A stretch of 64,000 nucleotides of DNA from Candidatus Roseilinea mizusawaensis (GTDB lineage: Bacteria; Chloroflexota; Anaerolineae; J036; Brachytrichaceae): positions 310,001 through 374,000 of the forward strand of contig JAEANN010000044.1 in NCBI GenBank assembly GCA_016841965.1. The letters are read 5' to 3'. This document shows, one piece after another, positions 1-8,600 of this stretch (positions within the stretch are counted from its first letter, which is position 1; each line of letters begins with the position of its first letter). Below the pieces are notes generated by a model. The model did no database searches and had not been told where the DNA came from. It was given only the letters and a program-made list of their open reading frames with translations. Made by a program: the position numbers and the translations under genes.

Positions 1-335
1 AGAAGTTCTTCCGGCCTGAATTCCTGAACCGCATCGACGATATTGTGGTCTTCCACAGCCTGAACGAACAGCACCTGATGAAGATCGTGGACATCCAGTT
101 GGCGCGGTTGAAGCAATTGCTGGCCGAGCGCAAGATCACGCTGCATGTCACCCAGGCAGCAAAGCGGCATCTGGCGCAGGCCGGTTGGGACCCGGCGTTC
201 GGCGCGCGGCCGCTCAAACGCGCCATCCAGCGCGAACTGCAAGACCCGCTTTCGCTGGCCGTGCTGGAGGGCCGCTACCGCGAGGGCAGCGTTGTGACGG
301 TGGACGCCGACGGCGACGCGCTGGTGTTGAAGTAG
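1..335 (+). CDS. clpB: ATP-dependent chaperone ClpB, C-terminal end (partial)
   Basis: This is the 3' end of a gene that begins before the window. The open frame starts at base 3 and reads KFFRPEFLNRIDDIVVF, the sensor-2/arginine-finger region of the second AAA+ module of ClpB/Hsp104. The small C-terminal D2 domain follows, with the typical GWDPAFGARPLKRAIQREL block and the terminal beta strand. ClpB forms a cytosolic hexamer that threads aggregated proteins together with DnaK. ClpC shares much of this segment, but the PLSLAVLEG spacing and short tail fit ClpB better. A strong terminator follows 35 bases after the stop, so this is the last gene of its transcript. Confidence 0.93.
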   Translation, partial: KFFRPEFLNRIDDIVVFHSLNEQHLMKIVDIQLARLKQLLAERKITLHVTQAAKRHLAQAGWDPAFGARPLKRAIQRELQDPLSLAVLEGRYREGSVVTVDADGDALVLK

Positions 336-370
336 GCGACGGCGCAAGCGCCGAATCGAACCAGCATCAA

Positions 371-400
371 GCCCGGCAGCGCTGCGCTGCCGGGCTTTTT
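371..400 (+). terminator. Rho-independent terminator after clpB
   Basis: A perfect 10-bp stem (371-380 with 386-395) has a 5-base loop and is followed by five T residues (396-400). It sits directly downstream of the clpB stop codon on the same strand. Confidence 0.9.
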
Positions 401-604
401 CCATTGCTCAGCAGGGGCAATCGGCTGGCATCGTATGGCCGGCGCTGACCATGTGCGGCCATTGTCAGTGGAGCGCGCCCGATAGAAACGCGCCAATCCA
501 GTTGCTGTTTGTGGTGCCCTGCAGACACAGCGCCGATCCATCGATTGCGTTGTGCGCGGGCAGGCCGCTCAGCGTTGGCTCATCCAGCAATGGTATGGTG
601 AGTC

Positions 605-2158
605 ATGTTTGCCTACAGCACACTGCGCGCGATAGCGTGCGCCGTCGCCGGTTCTTTGTTGGCTGCCTGCGCTGCGCCTCAAGGAGGCGCGCCGAGAATT
701 GAGTTGCCGCAACAGGTGCGCCTGCCTCAGAATGATCTCGCCACTGTCCTCGAGCGTCGTTCGGGACGGATTGCTATCGTTGATCAGGCAGGGAATATCA
801 TTGTCACAGACCAGACCGGTCGCAGCGCGATTAACATCACACGAGAGGGCAATCTTGGCGCCGCATCGGGTGGCAGCACCACTGCCTATACCTGGCCGAT
901 GTGGTCGCCCGATGCTTCGAAATTGGCGCTGGTCGAGGTGGTGGTCCGGCAGCCACAGGTCAGCGCCGTGATCGAGTATGGCGTGGATGAGATTGTTGTG
1001 CGCCGGGGCGAAGCCAGTCGCACGCTGATTGTCGGCGCGCAGGGACAGATAGAACGCAGCGTGCCGAACACGCAATATCGTGTCGAACAGCCGGCCCGGG
1101 TGGTCATCGAACCCAACAGCGGGCGGGGCGAGTTGGTGTACAGCGCTGTGTATGTGGCCGATGCCAACGGCAAATTGCCGATGCTCGAGGTGCATGCGAC
1201 GGAAGATAGCTGGATCACCTATCTGGACTGGTCGCCCGATGGCGCGCAATTGGCTTTCACATCCGAAGACACCGAGACCGGCCGGGTGAGTTTGAGCGTG
1301 GTCGGCGCCAACTCACCAGAGCAGCCGGCGCGCCGGCTTTTCGAAGGCTCCTCTGCAGCATGGCACTGGAGTCCGGATGGCGGCGCTTTGTTGGCTCGTA
1401 TCCGGCCGGCGGCTGCGAACGCATTGCCAGTCTTGTCTTTGTTCGATATGGCCGGCGCCCAGCGCCCCACCGTGCTGTCATCGGGCAGTGTGTTGCCCTT
1501 TTTCTCGCCGCAGTTTTCCGCAGATGGCCGGCATGTTCTCACCACCATCGCTGAAGGTGATCGATCCTATCTTGCGCTGGTCGATCGGCAGGGCAAATTG
1601 ATTCGCCGCCTGAGTGAGGTCGAAGGCGCCGTGAGTTTTGCCTGGTCGCCCGCAGGAAATGTGGTGGCTTACATCACCCGGCAGAGCACAGCGCAGGCCG
1701 GCGGCTTGTTGCGCATGGTTGATGTGAACACCGGCGAAGACAAAGCGTTGTCGGCGCAACCGGCGGTTGGGTTTTTTTGGGCGCCCGATGGTTCGCGCAT
1801 TGCAGCGTTTTCATCGATGCGGCCGGCTGATATCACTCCCGATCTGCCTGGCATCGACTACACATCCAGCCAGCCCGAATATGTGTTGATGCTGCAAACA
1901 ATCGATATCAACACGCGCAATGCCCGCCAGTTGGCGTATTTCGAGCCAACCGACCAGTTCCGGGCGCTGATCACGCAGTTCGATCGTTTCAGCCGCTCGG
2001 CCAACATCTGGTCGCCGGACAGCACAAAGCTGGTTTTCCCTCTCCAGGTAACCACAAGTCGCGGCTCGGTAGATGTGATCTTCGAGACCGAGGCAACTGG
2101 CAGTATCGCGCCGAGGTTTATCGGGCGTGGCACGCTGGCTTTCTGGTCGCCGAGGTGA
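605..2158 (+). CDS. Lipoprotein with TolB/WD40-like beta-propeller repeats
   Basis: The 517-residue protein starts with a lipoprotein signal peptide whose lipobox is LLAAC, with cysteine near residue 21, so it is probably anchored on the outer face of the membrane. The rest contains about seven blades marked by WSPDG-type motifs: WSPDASKLAL, WSPDGAQLAF, WSPDGGALLA, FSADGRHVLT, WSPAGNVVAY, WAPDGSRIAA and WSPDSTKLVF. This is the PD40/TolB-type propeller, usually a protein-interaction scaffold. No enzyme motif is visible. It is transcribed alone, since the next gene faces it. The exact ligand cannot be read from the sequence. Confidence 0.8.
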   Translation: MFAYSTLRAIACAVAGSLLAACAAPQGGAPRIELPQQVRLPQNDLATVLERRSGRIAIVDQAGNIIVTDQTGRSAINITREGNLGAASGGSTTAYTWPMWSPDASKLALVEVVVRQPQVSAVIEYGVDEIVVRRGEASRTLIVGAQGQIERSVPNTQYRVEQPARVVIEPNSGRGELVYSAVYVADANGKLPMLEVHATEDSWITYLDWSPDGAQLAFTSEDTETGRVSLSVVGANSPEQPARRLFEGSSAAWHWSPDGGALLARIRPAAANALPVLSLFDMAGAQRPTVLSSGSVLPFFSPQFSADGRHVLTTIAEGDRSYLALVDRQGKLIRRLSEVEGAVSFAWSPAGNVVAYITRQSTAQAGGLLRMVDVNTGEDKALSAQPAVGFFWAPDGSRIAAFSSMRPADITPDLPGIDYTSSQPEYVLMLQTIDINTRNARQLAYFEPTDQFRALITQFDRFSRSANIWSPDSTKLVFPLQVTTSRGSVDVIFETEATGSIAPRFIGRGTLAFWSPR

Positions 2159-2187
2159 GGCGACGGCAGATGCCAGACGGCACACAA

Positions 2188-2243
2188 CAGACAGCAGACA
2201 ACAGACAACAGACGACAGATCACAGACGACAGATCACAGATAA
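2188..2243. repeat. Heptamer array 1, consensus CAGAYNA (8 units)
   Basis: Eight consecutive 7-bp units stay in strict phase: CAGACAG, CAGACAA twice, CAGACGA, CAGATCA, CAGACGA, CAGATCA, CAGATAA. The array lies just after the stop of the beta-propeller lipoprotein gene. It resembles the short tandemly repeated heptamers of cyanobacteria in unit length and position between genes. Confidence 0.9.
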
Positions 2244-2273
2244 CGGATCAACTGAAGTCGTCGATAATCACGC

Positions 2274-2336
2274 TGTACTCCGTACTCCGTACTCTGTACT
2301 CTCTACTCCGTACTCTGTACTCTGTACTCTCTACTC
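2274..2336. repeat. Heptamer array 2, consensus YSTACTC (9 units)
   Basis: Nine in-phase 7-bp units vary only at the first two positions (TG, CG or TC followed by TACTC). The array is 30 bases from array 1 but has an unrelated unit. Together the two arrays fill most of the convergent intergenic region between 2159 and 2354. Confidence 0.92.
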
Positions 2337-2354
2337 TGCGAGGAAATCTCACCG

Positions 2355-3293
2355 TCACCCCAGCCACGTATACCGCGCCATTTCGCAGCCGTGCGGTTCG
2401 CCGTTGATCTTGAGTTCTTGCGCCAGGACGATGCCGTGTTCATCGGCCCAGAAGATGGTTGGTGTTGTTACGGCGGCCGGCGTGTTCCCTTGCTGGCTTT
2501 CGGTGATCTGGTAGCGCCGGGTGAGTGGCCTGGCTGGGTCTCCCCGCAGCGGTTCCTCGCCCTCGCATGTGTAGGTCTGTTCGATGCGCAGTGGAGTCAG
2601 TTCGGGCAGCCTCGGCACAATGGCGTCTAGACAGATCGCTCCCCTCAGCGGTAGATCGGCGCGTTGCAAGACAATGAAGTTCGACAGGGCTGAAGCAAAG
2701 TCGAGGTGCGTCGCAGCGCCAAACGGTAGCCGTACGCGATTCGTCGTTCGGCGGGTGGCTGTAGACGCTTGAATGCGGTTGTTGTCGAAAGGTGACGTGA
2801 GCGCCTCGTCTTCCTGAACGGTTGCACGATCCAGGAGGATGCGAGCGGGTTGGCCGGCGCTGTGGGTTGTGCTTGAGCCGGCCGGTTGCAACCCGACCTG
2901 CACCTGGCTGCGCGATACTTTCGGAGCGCGCGCGGATTGGTCATCAGCCTGAAGTGCAGCCTGTTGGATGTTGATGCTGACCACGCTGCCGGCCACAGTG
3001 AATTTAGCGTTGTGACGCTCTCCTTCGGCATCTAACTGCACCCACAAGGTCTTCGGTTGCCAGTGCGAGTCCAGGTCAAGACAAATGCGCTGCTGGTGGG
3101 GCACCGGCCAGTCTTGCTCGATCTCAGTCAGCAGCCGGTAGCCGCCGCTAAACATTCCGAAAATCCCCCATACTTCGTCGCCCACGACCCGATGCGCGTG
3201 CAGAATGCGGTAGGCGCCATGCGCGACACGACGCGCGATCCGGTTGGACTGATCGAGCCGAATATCGTCAAGATGCGAGTCGCTGTCGGACAT
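2355..3293 (-). CDS. Uncharacterised protein, about 312 residues
   Basis: The frame extends further upstream, but ATG at 3293 (MSDSDSHLDD) is the most plausible start. I do not recognise the family. There is no signal peptide, membrane segment or nucleotide-binding motif. The sequence alternates short hydrophobic and polar stretches, as expected for a beta-rich soluble protein. It has a distinctive C-terminal half (TIFWADEHGIVLAQELKING, then a terminal YTWLG). A tryptophan-rich N-terminal part (DEVWGIFGMFSGGYRLLTEI) resembles lipocalin-like or glycolipid-binding folds, but this is only an impression. Codon use matches its neighbours. It lies 108 bases after the start of the aldolase-family gene region and could share its transcript. 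Confidence 0.6.
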   Translation of the reverse strand: MSDSDSHLDDIRLDQSNRIARRVAHGAYRILHAHRVVGDEVWGIFGMFSGGYRLLTEIEQDWPVPHQQRICLDLDSHWQPKTLWVQLDAEGERHNAKFTVAGSVVSINIQQAALQADDQSARAPKVSRSQVQVGLQPAGSSTTHSAGQPARILLDRATVQEDEALTSPFDNNRIQASTATRRTTNRVRLPFGAATHLDFASALSNFIVLQRADLPLRGAICLDAIVPRLPELTPLRIEQTYTCEGEEPLRGDPARPLTRRYQITESQQGNTPAAVTTPTIFWADEHGIVLAQELKINGEPHGCEMARYTWLG

Positions 3294-3401
3294 GTATGGG
3301 CCGATGATACACGCAAAAGCCTTGTGTAATACGAGGGGTATCTGCCTTGCAACCGGCTTGTGCGTGTCCTTATCGAGATGCAAGCGATCAAGATGCAAGG
3401 G

Positions 3402-4310
3402 TCAAACTTTCGAGCAATACTCAAAGAAGCCGATTTGCTCCAACTCGGTTTTCAGGTGATCGTAGTGTTGGGCGCTGAGGGTGCGCTGGGGCAGGCGCAC
3501 CGGCCCGCAGTCCAGCCCAATCATTTTCATTGTTGCTTTGGCGGCCGGCAGGCCGCCATAGCGCGCAAACACAGCGATGAACTGCATGGCGCGCGCCTGG
3601 TCCGCCTGCGCGGCTGCCATATCGCCGGTGGTATAAGCCCGCCAGATGCGATGGTACAGCGGCGCGGCCAGGTTGTAGGTGGTGCCCACTGCGCCTCGGC
3701 AGCCCAGCGCCAGCGCCGACAACAAGATCTCGTCGCGCCCGAATAGCATGTCGAAGCGTCCATCGCGCACGCAGCGTCCATAATCCATCAGGTTTTCGTA
3801 GGTGAACTTGGCGCCGGCCAAATTGGGAATGCGCTCGACGCCGGCGACCAGAAAATCGTACACCGGCAGCGCCACGCCGGTAAATGAAGGAATTTGGTAG
3901 TAATAAAACGGCAGGTCGGGGGCCGCGCCGGCCACGGCGGCGCTGAAGGCAACCAGGTCTTCGATACCGGCCGGCTTGAAAAAAGTGGGCGCGGTGATGG
4001 CGACAGCCTGCGCGCCGATGTGCTGGGCATGGGCAGCCAGTGCGCGCGCGTCGGGCAGGCTGTTATGGCCGGCGTGCACAATCAGAGTCAGCCGGCCCTG
4101 GCTGACCTGCGCCCAGCGTTCGGCCACCCGCATGCGCTCCTCGGTGCTGAGCGAGACGCCCTCGCCGGTGGTGCCACACACGAATGCGCCGGTTACCTGA
4201 TTGGCCAACAGGCTTTCAACCTGCCGGTCGATCAGATCGAGATTCAACGCGCCGTCTGCGCGCAGGGCGGTGAAAGGGGCGGCAATCAGGCCGGTCAGAT
4301 GGTGTGTCAT
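3402..4310 (-). CDS. DapA-family aldolase, N-acetylneuraminate lyase-like
   Basis: The 302-residue class I aldolase is of the dihydrodipicolinate synthase/N-acetylneuraminate lyase family, which forms a Schiff base between a lysine and pyruvate in a TIM barrel. Visible family marks are GLIAAPFTAL at the N-terminus, the GTTGEG loop (about residues 45-50), the catalytic tyrosine in YYYQIPS, and the Schiff-base lysine in GAKFTYENLMDYG. KFT rather than KxTSGD, together with the APTFFKP and HAGHNSL blocks, looks more like sialic-acid lyases than DapA. The role is therefore probably cleavage of a 2-keto sugar acid, with the exact substrate open. ATG at 4310 is chosen because family homology begins there. 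Confidence 0.82.
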   Translation of the reverse strand: MTHHLTGLIAAPFTALRADGALNLDLIDRQVESLLANQVTGAFVCGTTGEGVSLSTEERMRVAERWAQVSQGRLTLIVHAGHNSLPDARALAAHAQHIGAQAVAITAPTFFKPAGIEDLVAFSAAVAGAAPDLPFYYYQIPSFTGVALPVYDFLVAGVERIPNLAGAKFTYENLMDYGRCVRDGRFDMLFGRDEILLSALALGCRGAVGTTYNLAAPLYHRIWRAYTTGDMAAAQADQARAMQFIAVFARYGGLPAAKATMKMIGLDCGPVRLPQRTLSAQHYDHLKTELEQIGFFEYCSKV

Positions 4311-4656
4311 GCGTAGATGATCCTCTGGCGGCAATGATATAACGGGTCGGGCCGGCGCCGGAGCAGGGCGCACGTGTTTGCCGGGTGCGTCGCTTGCGAA
4401 TCCCAGCATCCGGTCTTTCAGATTTACGCGATGGTCTGTGACGCAACTGGAGCAGTAACGACTCGGCCCGAATGGACTGTCCCGTTACCCGGCGGGACAG
4501 TCCAACGCATTAGGAGAGGAAGGAGGAAGATAGCCCCACGGCTGATCTCTGCACGCGTTTATAGCCGGCGCATCTTAAGAACCGGTTGGCCTGACGTTAA
4601 GTTTGGATTAACTGCGGCGCCTACGAAACGTCTGCCGTTACAATCGGCCCCTGAAA
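4311..4656. promoter_or_regulatory. Divergent intergenic region with a 12-bp perfect inverted repeat
   Basis: This 346-bp stretch separates the lyase-like gene (minus) from the esterase gene (plus) and must hold both promoters. The clearest structure is an inverted repeat: TGGACTGTCCCG at 4473-4484 and its exact complement at 4493-4504, with an 8-base spacer and no T-tract. A purine-rich stretch (4510-4530) follows. I recognise no known riboswitch. TACAAT at 4639-4644 could be a -10 box for a very short leader before the ATG at 4657, but no convincing -35 goes with it. Confidence 0.5.
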
Positions 4657-5346
4657 ATGATGCCGCTGTCACTTCATCATCTGGCGCGGCCGGCGCTCGA
4701 TCGCCCGGCCGGCGTCAAGCCGCCCCTGCTCGTGTTGTTGCACGGTTATGGCAGCAACGAAGCAGATCTGTTCAGTCTGACGCCATACCTCGACGCGCGA
4801 TGTGTCATCATCAGCGCGCGTGGGCCGATCACGTTGTCGCCCGGCGCATATGCCTGGTTTCGGATTGCCTTCGTCGGTGGCTGGACTGACGTAGCCGGAG
4901 AAGGCGCGCCATTCTCCGTGGATCTGGCTGCCGCCGATGAGAGCAGCCGGCTGTTAAGTCAGTTCATCGAAGATGCGGTGCGCGCTTATGATGCCGATCC
5001 GCAGCGCGTCTTTCTGCTCGGCTTTAGCCAGGGCGCCAGCATGGCCTTGCGCGTGTTGTTGAGCGCGCCGGATAAAGTAGCCGGCGTCGCCGCCCTGAGC
5101 GGCTTCCTCTTGCCGACTGAAGCGCCCTCCCCTGCGCACTGTGCAGCCCTGGCCAACAAGCCGGTGATCCTGACTCACGGCACCGACGACGATGTGGTGC
5201 CGATCGGATTAGGCCGCCAGGCGCGTGATGCACTTTCCGCGTTGCCCCTTACACTCACCTGGCGCGAATATCCCATGCGCCACCAGATCACCGACGAAAG
5301 CCTCGACGACGTCAGCCAATGGCTGAGTGAACACATCGACGCTTGA
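4657..5346 (+). CDS. Phospholipase/carboxylesterase family alpha/beta hydrolase
   Basis: The 229-residue cytosolic serine hydrolase belongs to the Abhydrolase_2 family (YpfH/EstB-like). LLVLLHGYGSNEADL is the oxyanion region (about residues 24-38). GFSQGA carries the nucleophilic serine. The catalytic aspartate lies in THGTDDDVVP and the histidine in MRHQI near the C-terminus. Order and length match the family, which hydrolyses short acyl esters or lysophospholipids. The start is one of two adjacent ATG codons. It has no operon partner, because a long AT-rich gap and a separate gene follow. Confidence 0.9.
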   Translation: MMPLSLHHLARPALDRPAGVKPPLLVLLHGYGSNEADLFSLTPYLDARCVIISARGPITLSPGAYAWFRIAFVGGWTDVAGEGAPFSVDLAAADESSRLLSQFIEDAVRAYDADPQRVFLLGFSQGASMALRVLLSAPDKVAGVAALSGFLLPTEAPSPAHCAALANKPVILTHGTDDDVVPIGLGRQARDALSALPLTLTWREYPMRHQITDESLDDVSQWLSEHIDA

Positions 5347-5640
5347 GCCATTCATTTGCGCGAGGCGCAAGCAATAGCGGGCCGGCTGTAATGTGCTGCC
5401 CACACCCTGCAATTTTTGCCAAAATCCTGTCTGTAGGGGATGTCTTCGCTGTGACCTGCAACGCAATACTGTGTATTTTTTAGTACTTTGTATTTAAACT
5501 AAATTTAGACTGCGGATCACAAGGATTTCAAGTAATCTTAACTGATGTAGCGTATATGAGCATCCGATCTGAGTTCAACTTTGAACGGCGCACGGCTACA
5601 GCAGCCTGCTGTGTTGTCCGCCAGACTGGATCGGAGTGCC
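5347..5640 (+). promoter_or_regulatory. Upstream region of the giant surface-protein gene
   Basis: Within this 294-bp gap, 5467-5545 is clearly AT-rich (TATTTTTTAGTACTTTG, TTTAAACTAAATTTAG) against the GC-rich background. It probably holds the promoter of the next gene. A small hairpin TTGCGC-GAG-GCGCAA lies at 5356-5370, too short and without a T-run to count as a terminator. GGAG at 5634-5637 is a usable ribosome binding site for the ATG at 5641. Confidence 0.4.
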
Positions 5641-8600
5641 ATGTTTTACAAAATCATCGTGTCGTTGCTGGTTGTTTCACTTGTCCTGTCGTCGGCGCAG
5701 CCGGCCCAGGCAAGCGTGAGACCTGTTTCAGTCGCCGCGCCGGCCGCACGTGCTCTGGAAGCATTGCCTGCGGCTATGCAGCCCATTTTGCGCGAAGCGC
5801 TATCGCCCATGCCGGCCGGCGCCTCTGCGTTGGGCGCCCTCGCCAGCGCAACGGCCACACATGTGCCCACGCCTTCGGCCCGTCCGCTGGTGCTGGCGCG
5901 CGTGCAATCCGCTTACACGCCCGGCCAGCTCGTAAGTGGCACGCTCATCATCACCTACACGCTGGTAAACCGTTTGCCGTTGGACATGCTAAGCGGCGCC
6001 GAGGTGAGTGTGAAGCTCGCGCCTGGTGTCGATCTGGTCTCTGGGCCGGCGTATCTGACGTTGGCAGATGGCAGCCTGTCGTTCGCGCTGGGAGAGATAG
6101 GGCCGGCCGATGGCGCATCGGTGTCCATTGTGGTCAGTGCGCCCTCCACGCCGGGCAACCTCGACCTGGGCGCGCGCGCTTCGGCCAGCTTTGCCAATCA
6201 GCGCGTTTCTGCCCAAACTGCGCCGGCCCGGCTGATCAGCGATGCCTATGCGCCCTTCTTGGGCCAACAGCCCGAGTTCATGTTTAACGACGTGGATTTG
6301 CTGGAAGTCGCCGGCCTGACCGAACAGGACCCCCTCCAGGCGTTCGCGCTGGTGCGCGATGCGACGCGCTGGGAGGCCTATCGCGGCAGCCTGCGCGGCG
6401 CGCGCGGGACGTGGTGGAGCGAAGCCGGCAACGCGCTCGATCGCTCCTCGCTCTTGTTGGGCGTGCTGCGCACCATCGGCGTGCCCAGCCGCTATATGCG
6501 CGGGACGCTGCCGGTTGCGCAGCAGCGCGCGCTGATCGAGCAGATGTTCGAGGGCAGCGCCTCGCAGATGGGGCTGGTGTCGCCGCAGAATCAGTATGAC
6601 CCGTATAGCGACGCGAAGCTGCTTGGGATTGCTAACGATCACTGGTGGGTGGAAGCTGACCTGGGCAGCGGCTGGCAGCCACTGGACGTGAACTTCCGTG
6701 GAGCGACGGTTGGGGCGCTTTATGGCAGCGCGGGACAGGTGGTGAACAGCATCCCCGACACCGACCGGCACTGGACAAAGCTCGCCCTGACGGTGGAGCA
6801 CTTGCCGGCGTTGACCGGGCCGGCCGGCAAGCTGGAGACTTTCAAAGCATTCGAAGTGACCCTGCCCACCGCGCAGATCGCCGGCCTGCCCACGGTGATC
6901 GGCCATTTTGTGCGTTCCACCTTTGACGGGGGAGCCGTGTTCTATAACATTCGGCACTATTACACGCCGTTCATCGCCATCGGCGGCATTCGCCCAGAGG
7001 CGACGATCTATCGTGGGGACGAATACTTTGAGCAGATCACCAACTTCCCGCTGGCCAGCCAGCGCGTCACAGCAGCCTCGTATGACGTGACGATCTGGGG
7101 GCCAGATGTGCCACTGCAGACCTACCAAGACGAGGTCGTGGATCGGATTGGCAAGCTGGCGCGCCGGCAAGGGGGCACGGTTAACTCCGCCGGCCTGAGC
7201 AGCACCGAGCCGATCGTGCGCGACAGACAAGGTGTCAGCCTGTTCGTGGCGCCGACGTGGGTGCCAGAGCGCGCGGTGGCGCGGGCTGCGGGACGTTTGC
7301 AGCGGCAGGTGGCGCAGGCCGAAGTGGAAGCAGCCCAAACCAGAGAGACCGCTGCGACTCAGCCGGACTCAGAAGACCTGGAGCAGCAAATTGGCGCTCT
7401 GGATGGCGCGCTCGATCTCAGTGGGACTGAGATCGCCTCATTGAACGGCCTGTTGGCAATGAAGTCAGCGGATGACGGCACGCGACAGTACGCAGCGATG
7501 GGGAAGGTGCGAGCTTATTTCAACGCCCCACGTCTGATGGCTTCAGCCGTGGAGCTGCCTGATTTCAGCGTCGCGCTCAGCGAGACGTTGCGGATCGAAT
7601 CCAGATTAAACCTGATGCGCAGGGATATTGAGGTAGTGGCCCATCCCGGCCAGAGCGCAGCGGCGGCGTTTGGGCTGCGATTTGCGCATGGTGTGCGCAG
7701 TTTGTCAGCCGAGCATCTGGCGCTGGCGATGCTAGCTGATGAGGAGGTAGTGACCGGCACGCAGGGGGTGCAGTCGGCGATCGGGATTCTGGAAGCGGCT
7801 GCAAGAGAGGGGATTGATCTGGCGTATATCGAGCCGGGGCAGCGTAATCAGATCATGGCGCTGCAAGTCAGCAGCGATGCCAAAGCCCTGATGTTGTCAG
7901 CAGTCGAGGACAAACAGCGATTTGTGATCGTCCCCCGCCGGCAGCCGACGCAGGCGGCGCATTTGTCGTGGTTAGAGATTGATCCCGTCACAGGGCTGAT
8001 CGAAGACCAGGACGAGTTCGGCGGACACAGCGCCATGGTCGAGTACCGCATGCTGGACAATATGTGGAAAGTCAACAAGTGCAAAGCCACAATTGGTCTG
8101 GATCAACCTGGCTCTCAAAAAGTGGAATGCAAGGCCGTCGATGCGCGGTTTGCAATAATGGGGTTCATCTCTGGCTTTGTCAATCGTGTGCTTACCAGGC
8201 TGACAGCCTCTTTGCAGTTTGTGGTGGAATACGCAACTGGCAGCATATCGCCAACTACGGCTCAGCGTTGTGCCGAATGGGCGGATCGCCCTTGCTCTGT
8301 CAAAGATTATTTAAATTTCTACGACGCCAGGCTCTGGTTCGTCATCTCTCTTTGGGTGCGATTCTTTCGAGAAGCGAACCTTGGCTGCGAACAATGGCCC
8401 GACCCTATCTACGGCAGCCGGGACAACATGAGTGCCTACTGGAGCGGCATTGATTACAGCGTTGCATTCTGGAAGAGTAAATGCATTGCGCTGGCGGCAA
8501 AGGTTGGGACTCATATTATGCGCGGCCCGATGGATCTCTTCGCTGCCTTGTTTGGCAACAATTTGGCCACTGAAACGGCAGACTGGGCATTTGATGAACT

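Noticed and set aside
2188-2336. Possible CRISPR array
   Set aside because: The units are 7 bp with no spacers and no cas genes are nearby, so these are heptamer arrays.
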